From assembly GCA_964468685.1 (NCBI GenBank), contig CAYXUH010000066.1, positions 1 through 10,345 of the forward strand: a stretch of 10,345 nt of DNA. The letters are read 5' to 3'. Within the stretch, counting starts at the first letter, position 1. Each line of letters starts with the position of its first letter. This document shows, one piece after another, positions 1 to 5,122 of this stretch. The position numbers and the translations under genes were made by a program. This stretch comes from UBA6078 sp964468685. GTDB lineage: Bacteria; Desulfobacterota; Syntrophia; Syntrophales; UBA2210. Under the pieces are notes generated by a model, which had not been told where the DNA came from, searched no databases, and saw nothing but the letters and a program-made list of their open reading frames with translations.

Positions 1-11
1 TTCGTTATCGC

Positions 12-50
12 ACTTATCCCCTTTAGTGGGACTTATCCCGCGTAGCGGGG
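12..50. repeat. Two tandem short palindromic units upstream of livF
   Basis: Two adjacent units begin with the same ACTTATCCC, at 12-20 and 31-39, and each closes with GGG. The second unit folds into CCCGC / GCGGG (37-41 with 45-49) around a three-base loop. The first pairs more weakly, CCC at 18-20 with GGG at 28-30. The pattern TATCCC-spacer-GGGGC recurs at 941-957 and resembles the CCCGAC/GTCGGG palindromes in recJ. The units end about 26 bases before the livF start, so they would lie in its 5' leader or in the gap after an upstream gene. No regulatory role is shown. Confidence 0.55.
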
Positions 51-76
51 CTGAGGATGAGAAACAAGAGGGGATC

Positions 77-880
77 ATGCAACAAGATATTCTGCTTCAA
101 CTGAACAATATCAGCGTCGTCTACTCGGATGTTATCCAGGTCCTGAAGGGGGTTTCCCTCGCGGTCAGGGAGAGGCATATCGTATCCCTCCTCGGAAGCA
201 ACGGGGCCGGGAAAACCACCACACTGAAGGCGATCTCGGGGCTCCTGAAAACGGAGAATGGAAAGGTTACGGACGGGGATATCATATACGAAAAGATCTC
301 CATTCAGAATTCCCCCCCGGAGACCATAACACGCCGCGGTATCATCCAGGTGCTCGAGGGGAGGCAGCCCTTTAAGTATCTGACAATAGAGGAAAATCTA
401 AGAGTTGGCACGGCCACGAGGTGGGGGAAACCATACAAAAAGGACCTTGACCTGATATATGATTACTTCCCGCCGCTGAAAAAACGACGGAAGGCCCTGG
501 CCGGGTACTGCAGCGGGGGTGAACTCCAGATGCTCGTCATGGGGCGCGCCCTGATGGCGCATCCCAAACTGCTCCTCTTGGACGAGCCCTCCCTGGGACT
601 TGCCCCCCTGGTGGTCAAGGAGATATTCGAGATCATAGAGCGGATCAACCGGGAGCAGGAGACAACGATTGTTCTCGTCGAACAGAACGCGAACATGGCG
701 CTCCAGATAGCGCACTACGGGTATATTATGGAAAACGGCAGGATCGTCATGGAGGGGATCTCCTCCGATCTCAGGGAAAATCCCGATATCAAGGAGTTTT
801 ACCTGGGGATGGGGACGACCGGTGACGCGAAATCATACAAGGACGTCAAGTCGTATAAGAGACGCAAACGGTGGTTGTAG
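77..880 (+). CDS. livF: LivF-type ABC transporter ATP-binding protein
   Basis: This is the ATPase subunit of a branched-chain amino acid/amide-type (HAAT) ABC importer, acting on the cytoplasmic face of the membrane. Visible motifs in the 267-residue protein are Walker A GSNGAGKT (40-47), Q-loop Gln91, the signature CSGGE (145-149, where LSGGE is usual), Walker B LLLLDE (165-170) and the VEQNA segment that replaces the H-loop region in LivF proteins. LivF is normally about 235 residues. The extra length here is a basic C-terminal tail with a duplicated KSYK. The start at 77 is preferred over an in-frame ATG at 26 because AAGAGGGG sits just before it and homology begins there; the upstream stretch would read through the palindromes at 12-50. 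The permease and binding-protein genes are not in the window, so the substrate is unknown. Similar orphan-looking copies in anaerobes sit beside acyl-CoA ligase genes. Confidence 0.88.
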   Translation: MQQDILLQLNNISVVYSDVIQVLKGVSLAVRERHIVSLLGSNGAGKTTTLKAISGLLKTENGKVTDGDIIYEKISIQNSPPETITRRGIIQVLEGRQPFKYLTIEENLRVGTATRWGKPYKKDLDLIYDYFPPLKKRRKALAGYCSGGELQMLVMGRALMAHPKLLLLDEPSLGLAPLVVKEIFEIIERINREQETTIVLVEQNANMALQIAHYGYIMENGRIVMEGISSDLRENPDIKEFYLGMGTTGDAKSYKDVKSYKRRKRWL

Positions 881-911
881 ATTAAGAGTGTTGCATGAAG
901 AAGGCAAACCC

Positions 912-923
912 CTTATCGATAAG
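912..923. repeat. 12-bp perfect palindrome between livF and recJ
   Basis: CTTATCGATAAG is self-complementary over all 12 bases. It lies 31 bases after the livF stop, in the 81-base gap between the convergent livF and recJ. It could be a protein-binding site or half of a weak terminator; there is no T-run beside it. The neighbouring hairpin at 944-956 lies closer to recJ. Confidence 0.35.
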
Positions 924-940
924 AGAGGATGGAAGTAGCC

Positions 941-957
941 TATCCCCATGGCGGGGC
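941..957. repeat. Short GC-rich hairpin past the recJ stop, related to the livF leader units
   Basis: TATCCCCATGGCGGGGC pairs CCCC (944-947) with GGGG (953-956). It aligns with the second unit at 31-50, sharing TATCCC at the left and GCGGGGC at the right with a different centre. It sits five bases beyond the recJ stop and may stop recJ transcription. The absence of a U-tract on either strand makes a classical intrinsic terminator doubtful. Confidence 0.4.
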
Positions 958-961
958 GCTG

Positions 962-2710
962 TCAGGATACCGACGCATCCTTCATCTTGAGCTGGATGCT
1001 GCTCTTTCCGTTCCAGTGGTTTATCTGGGGCGTAAAGACTATGTCGGCCGTTGATCCTGAAAGGGGGCCGGAGAGGTGTCCATTATTGAACCATATAGTA
1101 TCGCGGTATGTATTGTTCGCATTAGCGCGCATCCTTAAATGATTGTTTCCTACAACTGTAGGGGATGATATCGTTACCTCTCGCGCACAGAGGAGGGGCT
1201 CAGGGTTCATACTTCCAAAGGGGCCCAACATCTCTATCTGAGAGATGAGGGTATAATCTATCTCATCCAGTCCGCAGAGGGCGTCTATGGCGGTTTGGGG
1301 AGCCAACCTCTTGTCACCCACACCTTCACGCACCGCCGCACTTAAGATAGCGGAGAACTCCCCTATGTCCTCTTCCCGTATGGAGATTCCGGCTGCGTAC
1401 CGGTGGCCGCCATATGAGAGCAACAGAGAGGAACATTTCTTGTCCAGGCCTTCATACAGATTAAATCCCGATCCCGACAAGTCGGGACTCCTGCCTGATC
1501 CCTTGCCGATCCCGTCTTTTATACTGATCAGCACTGTGGGGCGATAATACCGATCCACAAGCTTTGATGCCACGATACCTATGACACCCGGATGCCATGT
1601 GTGGGATGAGAGAACAAGAGCATTCATATTGTCAATATCAATGTTTGACTCTATTTTTTCAAGTGCTTCATCAAGAATAATTTTCTCCATTTCCTGACGT
1701 TTTTTGTTATATAAGTCAAGGCGCTCGGCAAGGAGCGTTGCCCTGCCTTCGTCCTCGGTAAGGAGAAGTTCCACGGCATCTTCAGGGGATCCGATCCTCC
1801 CTGCGGCATTGATACGGGGAATCAGTCTGAATGCCGCCGATTCTGAGCTGACGCCCTTATTCTCCATACCGCTTATAGCCATCAGCGCCTTGAGACCCCG
1901 ACTTGTCGGGGTATTGCTTGCCACGCCGAGCCCTATCTTTGCGAGGATTCTGTTTTCGTCGACGAGAGGCACAACGTCACCGATGGTCCCAATGGCAACC
2001 ATATCCAGATACTGCATGAGATTAGGATATTCCCTGTCTTTCCAAAAACCTATGTCCCGAAGTTTTCCACGCAGGGCGATCAAAAGATTAAAGACAACGC
2101 CTACCCCCGCGAGAGATTTAAAGGGGAACGAGCAGTCGGCGCGATGGGGATTGATGACGGCGCTGCAGTCGGGTATGATATCGGGAATTTCATGATGATC
2201 CGTTACGATCACATCAATGCCTGAGGTGGTTGCGTAGGCTATCTCTTCATGGTCGGAGATGCCGCAGTCCACCGTTATGATAAGGCTGGTTGCATCTTCC
2301 CTGAATCGGTCTATTGCCGCTTTATTGAGGCCATAGCCCTCTTCAATCCTTCCCGGGATGTAATAGGTCACCGTATCGTGGATTATCCTGAGAAACTTTA
2401 TGAGAATTACAGTGGATGTGATACCGTCCGCGTCATAATCCCCGTAGACAACGATCTTTTCTTTTTTGACGATCGCTTGTATCAGCCTTTCGACGCCCTT
2501 TTCCATATCCTTCATAAGAAAAGGATTGTGCAGGTGTTCCAGAGAGGGGAAGAGAAACTTTTTGGCGTTGTCCGGGGCCGTTATACCTCGGTTAATAAGT
2601 ATTTGTGAGATGAGGGGGCTGATTCCAAGTTCCCGAGCCAGAGTCCCGACTTGTCGGGATTGAGCCCCTTTGTTGCTATCAGGGAGTTTCCAGCGGGTGA
2701 TTGGCAGCAT
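962..2710 (-). CDS. recJ: Single-stranded-DNA-specific exonuclease RecJ
   Basis: RecJ degrades single-stranded DNA 5' to 3' in RecF-pathway recombination, base excision and mismatch repair. The 582 residues, close to the usual 560-580, carry the DHH phosphoesterase core: DYDADG (91-96), VDCG (147-150), TDHH (170-173), AGVGVVF (201-207) and GTIGDVVPL (241-249). The DHHA1 half follows with HPGVIGIVASKL (373-384), GSGRS (404-408) and GGHRYAAG (434-441), then a C-terminal OB-like region. The aspartates and histidines of the first set bind the catalytic metals. The start at 2710 has AGGAC seven bases upstream. Three CCCGACTTGTCGGG palindromes are embedded in the gene and are read as SRQVGT (18-23), TPTSRG (267-272) and PDLSG (409-413). 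The last falls directly after GSGRS, where homologues pass almost at once into FNLYE. The frame stays open and all catalytic motifs are present, so the gene should be functional. It converges with livF and diverges from the DUF4911 gene. Confidence 0.96.
   Translation of the reverse strand: MLPITRWKLPDSNKGAQSRQVGTLARELGISPLISQILINRGITAPDNAKKFLFPSLEHLHNPFLMKDMEKGVERLIQAIVKKEKIVVYGDYDADGITSTVILIKFLRIIHDTVTYYIPGRIEEGYGLNKAAIDRFREDATSLIITVDCGISDHEEIAYATTSGIDVIVTDHHEIPDIIPDCSAVINPHRADCSFPFKSLAGVGVVFNLLIALRGKLRDIGFWKDREYPNLMQYLDMVAIGTIGDVVPLVDENRILAKIGLGVASNTPTSRGLKALMAISGMENKGVSSESAAFRLIPRINAAGRIGSPEDAVELLLTEDEGRATLLAERLDLYNKKRQEMEKIILDEALEKIESNIDIDNMNALVLSSHTWHPGVIGIVASKLVDRYYRPTVLISIKDGIGKGSGRSPDLSGSGFNLYEGLDKKCSSLLLSYGGHRYAAGISIREEDIGEFSAILSAAVREGVGDKRLAPQTAIDALCGLDEIDYTLISQIEMLGPFGSMNPEPLLCAREVTISSPTVVGNNHLRMRANANNTYRDTIWFNNGHLSGPLSGSTADIVFTPQINHWNGKSSIQLKMKDASVS
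1472..1487. repeat. Dispersed palindrome copy 1, inside recJ
   Basis: TCCCGACAAGTCGGGA is a 7-bp stem around a two-base centre. On the recJ coding strand it reads CCC GAC TTG TCG GGA, giving PDLSG just after the GSGRS motif. Homologues usually have only two or three residues between GSGRS and FNLYE, so the DNA appears to have been added. Confidence 0.75.
1895..1912. repeat. Dispersed palindrome copy 2, inside recJ
   Basis: ACCCCGACTTGTCGGGGT is the longest copy, with an 8-bp perfect stem around TT. On the coding strand it is read in a different frame from copy 1 and gives TPTSRG, in the segment between the DHH core and the DHHA1 half. Many RecJ proteins have a similar NTPRPGLKAL here, so only about one extra residue is implied. 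This copy could be a conversion or coincidence and not an insertion. Confidence 0.65.
2644..2659. repeat. Dispersed palindrome copy 3, inside the 5' end of recJ
   Basis: TCCCGACTTGTCGGGA has the same 14-base core as the other copies, with the outermost T and A also pairing. On the coding strand it reads TCC CGA CAA GTC GGG A, a third frame, giving SRQVGT at residues 18-23 in the variable N-terminal stretch before the conserved LARELGISPL. Confidence 0.75.
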
Positions 2711-2744
2711 ATTTTCTGTCCTGATCAGATTAAATTTGGACTAT

Positions 2745-2750
2745 AGTCAA
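2745..2750 (-). promoter_or_regulatory. Possible -35 box for recJ
   Basis: TTGACT on the recJ strand lies 34 bases upstream of the recJ ATG, next to a GACTATAGTC palindrome. A 17-base spacer leads only to TGATCA, a poor -10, so the promoter is tentative. This 108-base divergent gap must also hold whatever drives the DUF4911 gene. Confidence 0.25.
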
Positions 2751-2764
2751 GGCGTCTAGTCGTG

Positions 2765-2787
2765 TCAAGGAGGGATTTATTCCTTGA
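2765..2787 (+). promoter_or_regulatory. Hairpin covering a strong ribosome binding site
   Basis: TCAAGGA (2765-2771) is complementary to TCCTTGA (2781-2787) with a nine-base loop. The left arm contains most of AAGGAGGG (2767-2774), the best Shine-Dalgarno match in this gap. If it forms in RNA it would mask that site. The site faces a short leader frame (TTG 2784 or ATG 2787) and is 44 bases from the DUF4911 ATG, so it does not serve that start directly. Confidence 0.35.
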
Positions 2788-2825
2788 TGTTTCAGGGATC
2801 GGGTGTTACGAACACTGAATGCTGA
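2787..2825 (+). CDS. Possible 12-residue leader peptide before the DUF4911 gene
   Basis: An ATG at 2787 (or TTG at 2784) follows AAGGAGGG by about 12 (or 9) bases and opens a frame reading MFQGSGVTNTEC. It stops at TGA 2823-2825, just past the DUF4911 start at 2819, so the two frames overlap. The DUF4911 ATG has no good ribosome binding site of its own and an in-frame TGA immediately upstream, so coupled translation from this leader would explain how it is translated. A frame this short can arise by chance, and there is no conservation evidence. Confidence 0.25.
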   Translation: MFQGSGVTNTEC

Positions 2826-3052
2826 AAAGGGGTGTGATAACAAGGAATCTGAGATTGAACCGCAGGGATATTGCATATGTCAAATATATCTTTGAGGGGT
2901 ATGAGGGCCTTGCGACGGTTACCACTATCCCGACTTGTCGAGAATCGGTGGTGCAGCTTTCCATAGTACCGGATTTTGGTTCCGATGTTGACGGGATACT
3001 GGAGGCGTTAAAAAGAGAAATCGATATGTGCGAGATTGGTGGAGGGGAATGA
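2819..3052 (+). CDS. DUF4911 domain-containing protein
   Basis: This is a 77-residue cytoplasmic protein of unknown function. The segment from RLNRRDIAYVKYIFEGYEGLATV through the acidic, helix-rich end (GSDVDGILEALKREI) matches the DUF4911 pattern common in Deltaproteobacteria: a basic RRDI-YVK-I-EGYEG block, a beta segment, then a C-terminal helix. The start at 2819 is the most upstream possible, because TGA precedes it in frame; a TTG at 2855 would cut into the domain. Between TTI and SVVQLSI the gene contains a one-mismatch copy of the CCCGAC/GTCGGG palindrome, read as IPTCRE. Its stop overlaps the next gene's ATG, so the two are probably cotranslated. The family assignment is from recalled pattern only. 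Confidence 0.75.
   Translation: MLKRGVITRNLRLNRRDIAYVKYIFEGYEGLATVTTIPTCRESVVQLSIVPDFGSDVDGILEALKREIDMCEIGGGE
2928..2943. repeat. Dispersed palindrome copy 4, inside the DUF4911 gene
   Basis: TCCCGACTTGTCGAGA differs from the recJ copies by one base (GGG to GAG). It is read ATC CCG ACT TGT CGA, giving IPTCR. The single mismatch suggests an older copy that has begun to decay while the host reading frame stayed open. Confidence 0.65.
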
Positions 3053-3468
3053 AAATGAAAAGAGGATGCAGGTATTTTTTGATCATGCTGTTTCTTCCAT
3101 TTATTCTGGGTATGGGATCTATGACGGGGAGCGATACACCCGACAAGATCCCTGTTACTGAAAAGAAATTCGGCGCCACTTTTATCGATCAGATGGATAC
3201 CCTTACCAAGTGCACGGAAGTAAGCATAGAGGGGAAGACCTTTATCGAGGGGAAAAAGGGGAAGGGCGTCTACACGATCCCCTTTGAAGAGGTGGAGAGT
3301 GTCGTGTTCCTTTTAAAGGGAGAAGAACTGAGAGGCCTGATCCGCCTGAGAAATAATAGCAGTGATGAACTGATACTGAACAATGACCATAAGGCATATG
3401 GAAGAACGGCGCACGGAACCTTTCAAATAGACCTTATGGACCTCAAAAAGATTATAATTAATGGATAA
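3049..3468 (+). CDS. Secreted or periplasmic protein of unknown function
   Basis: I do not recognise this 139-residue protein. It begins with a signal peptide: MKMKRGCRY, then a hydrophobic run LIMLFLPFILGMG, then a polar stretch GSDTPDK. There is no lipobox cysteine, so export to the periplasm is more likely than lipidation. The mature part is rich in beta-forming and charged residues (roughly 40-139), with alternating short strands and no cysteine pair or catalytic motif I can name. The ATG at 3049 overlaps the DUF4911 stop as ATGA. GGAGGGG at 3041-3047 could serve either 3049 or the ATG at 3055, and the spacing favours 3055. A further upstream ATG at 3028 would place MRDWWRG before the signal peptide and is less likely. 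Pairing with DUF4911 suggests a shared transcript, not a known shared function. Confidence 0.7.
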   Translation: MKMKRGCRYFLIMLFLPFILGMGSMTGSDTPDKIPVTEKKFGATFIDQMDTLTKCTEVSIEGKTFIEGKKGKGVYTIPFEEVESVVFLLKGEELRGLIRLRNNSSDELILNNDHKAYGRTAHGTFQIDLMDLKKIIING

Positions 3469-3487
3469 TTCGGGGGAGATGGACGTT

Positions 3488-3515
3488 GTATCCGTCTGAT
3501 GAATCAGACGGATAC
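3488..3515. terminator. Perfect 13-bp inverted repeat between convergent genes
   Basis: GTATCCGTCTGAT (3488-3500) is exactly complementary to 3503-3515 with only GA between, giving a very stable hairpin. It sits 20 bases after the secreted-protein stop and six bases after the rpmB stop, where a shared bidirectional terminator is expected. On the + strand it is followed by TTATT, a weak T-run. On the - strand no T-run follows, so rpmB termination may be imperfect or factor-dependent. Confidence 0.6.
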
Positions 3516-3521
3516 TTATTC

Positions 3522-3719
3522 CTAGATGGCCTTCTTGACAGCACCCGAACGCAGGCATCGGGTACAAACCTTCATTCTTTTTACGGCGCCCGTCTTCGGA
3601 ACCACAACCCTTATCTTCTGGAGGTTGGGGTACCAGACCTTCTTTGTCTTGTTGTGCGCGTGACTGACGCTGTTCCCTACGATGGGCCCCTTACCGCAGA
3701 TCTCACAAAATCGAGACAT
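3522..3719 (-). CDS. rpmB: 50S ribosomal protein L28
   Basis: L28 is a small protein of the large ribosomal subunit. The 65-residue product matches the bacterial short form: SRFCEICGKGP at the N-terminus, the conserved SHAHNKTKKVWYPNLQ block, and KVCTRC near the end. Cys5/Cys8 and Cys52/Cys55 form two CxxC pairs, so this is the zinc-binding (C+) form and not the cysteine-less form made under zinc limitation. AAAGGAG at 3726-3732, six bases upstream, supports the ATG at 3717-3719. It lies 96 bases downstream of the phosphofructokinase gene on the same strand, has its own ribosome binding site and a possible -10, and is probably transcribed separately. Confidence 0.97.
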   Translation of the reverse strand: MSRFCEICGKGPIVGNSVSHAHNKTKKVWYPNLQKIRVVVPKTGAVKRMKVCTRCLRSGAVKKAI

Positions 3720-3755
3720 AATAAACTCCTTTCAGAAAACCAGGCTGTTTCCTAG

Positions 3756-3761
3756 ACTATA
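3756..3761 (-). promoter_or_regulatory. Possible -10 box for rpmB
   Basis: TATAGT on the rpmB strand matches the -10 consensus at five of six bases and lies 36 bases upstream of the start. The nearest -35-like TTGCAA is only 10 bases further upstream, too close, so this is tentative. The 96-base gap also contains a T-rich stretch near 3780-3787 but no clear hairpin to end the preceding operon. Confidence 0.25.
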
Positions 3762-3815
3762 ACGAGGAATTTTGCAAGTATTTTTTTGGTATTACTTCAG
3801 TTTTTCCATTCACTG

Positions 3816-5120
3816 TTACCGCTCGTTTTTCATCGATGCCGGCTGCCCCGTCGCTTCGAGAACACGCATCCACAGATTGCCCTTTGTGTTTACCTTTTTC
3901 CGGGATGCCACCGATTTGAGGGGCAGGTGAACATATTCTCCCTTGAAAAGTCCCACCACCAGGTCTGTCTTTCCCGCCATCCCGGCGTGTACGGCAAACT
4001 GCCCCAAGAGCTCGCAGTATATGCTGTCGCTGGCATTGGCGGGAACACTCCGTATGGTGTAACTGGGATCGATGTACTTGAGGTTGATCTCCATTTTCTT
4101 CTCTTTAAAGTACTCTTCGATCTTTTCCTTCAGATAGATTCCGATGTTCCCGAGTCGTCTGTTTCCGGACGCGTCGGTCTGTTTCTGGCCGCTGCCGGTG
4201 CACAGGTCCTGCCCAGCGCCTTCCGCTACCAGTATAACGGCATGCTTTCGCTCAAAGAGGCGCTTCTCCAGTGCCGCGAACAGGCCGTTCTTCCCCTCCA
4301 GGTCAAAGGGGACCTCGGGGATGAGGGCGAAATTGACATCATTCTGCGCCAACGCGGCGTTCAGGACGATATGACCCGATTCCCTCCCCATTATCTTTAC
4401 CAGTCCTATCCCCATGGGTGCGCCTTTCGCTTCTACATGGGCACACTGAATCGCATTGACCACTATGGAAATCGCTGTATCAAATCCAAAGGTCTTGTCG
4501 ATCAGATTCAGGTCGTTATCGATGGTCTTCGGTATGCCGATAACGCCCATCTTTATATTCCTTTTCCCGATTTCTTCCGTTATGCGTCCAGCAGCCCGCA
4601 TTGTCCCATCGCCGCCCACGCAGAAAAAGATATCGATGTTCATCTCGCACAGGGTGTCGACGATGGTTGTGATATCCTGGCTGCCCCGTGAAGATGAAAG
4701 GATACTTCCACCAAGCGAGTGTATGTCCTTGACCATATCCGGCGTCAGGGTTACCGGTTCGTGGCCGTACTTGGGGACAAGGCCCTGGAAGCCGTACCGT
4801 ATGCCCATAACCTTTTTGATACCGTACCGGTAGTAGAGACCCATCACCACTGCCCTTATGACGTCGTTGATACCCGGGCTCATTCCGCCGCAGGTGACGA
4901 TGGCGGCCTTTGTATGTGCGGGATCGAAATAGATGGTTTTTCTCGGACCGGCAACTTCAATGGATAGGGGGGCATCTTTAACTGTCTGCGGTGAATCCTG
5001 ATGGAGATGCGGGTCGTACAAAACTCGCCTGCTGTCCGACATGAAGTATCCTGGAGCAATCGGCGATGAAACGGTCGGCTTTCCCAGTCTCTGGATCTTA
5101 AAATTGGGCGATTTTTTCAT
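3816..5120 (-). CDS. 6-phosphofructokinase, probably ATP-dependent
   Basis: This enzyme phosphorylates fructose 6-phosphate to fructose 1,6-bisphosphate, the committed step of glycolysis. The 434-residue protein has GGMSPGIN (78-85) for phosphoryl-donor binding, GGDGT (169-173), the catalytic PKTIDND (197-203) and the substrate-binding MGRESGH (244-250). Glycine in GGDGT, where pyrophosphate enzymes have aspartate, points to ATP. The lysine in PKTIDND is usual in pyrophosphate enzymes; trypanosomatid PFKs and related bacterial forms combine the same Gly and Lys and use ATP. About 70 residues precede the catalytic core, unlike the 320-residue E. coli PfkA, which places it with the longer group-II-like forms. 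The start lies two bases after the stop of the preceding oxidoreductase gene, with GGGAGAG upstream, so it is the last gene of the purM-purN operon. Donor choice is inferred from two residues only. Confidence 0.9.
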   Translation of the reverse strand: MKKSPNFKIQRLGKPTVSSPIAPGYFMSDSRRVLYDPHLHQDSPQTVKDAPLSIEVAGPRKTIYFDPAHTKAAIVTCGGMSPGINDVIRAVVMGLYYRYGIKKVMGIRYGFQGLVPKYGHEPVTLTPDMVKDIHSLGGSILSSSRGSQDITTIVDTLCEMNIDIFFCVGGDGTMRAAGRITEEIGKRNIKMGVIGIPKTIDNDLNLIDKTFGFDTAISIVVNAIQCAHVEAKGAPMGIGLVKIMGRESGHIVLNAALAQNDVNFALIPEVPFDLEGKNGLFAALEKRLFERKHAVILVAEGAGQDLCTGSGQKQTDASGNRRLGNIGIYLKEKIEEYFKEKKMEINLKYIDPSYTIRSVPANASDSIYCELLGQFAVHAGMAGKTDLVVGLFKGEYVHLPLKSVASRKKVNTKGNLWMRVLEATGQPASMKNER

Positions 5121-5122
5121 TG

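Noticed and set aside
26..76. Upstream in-frame ATG for livF
   Set aside because: It would translate part of the palindromic units, lacks a ribosome binding site, and adds residues not seen in LivF. AAGAGGGG precedes the ATG at 77.
1472..2943. CRISPR repeats or transposon ends as an explanation of the repeated palindromes
   Set aside because: Spacing is irregular (hundreds of bases), units are only 14-18 bases, there are no cas or transposase genes, and the copies lie inside intact reading frames.
3786..4691. 301-codon + strand open frame opposite the phosphofructokinase gene
   Set aside because: It lies wholly over well-conserved PFK sequence on the other strand, has no recognisable domain, and has the composition expected of an antisense shadow.
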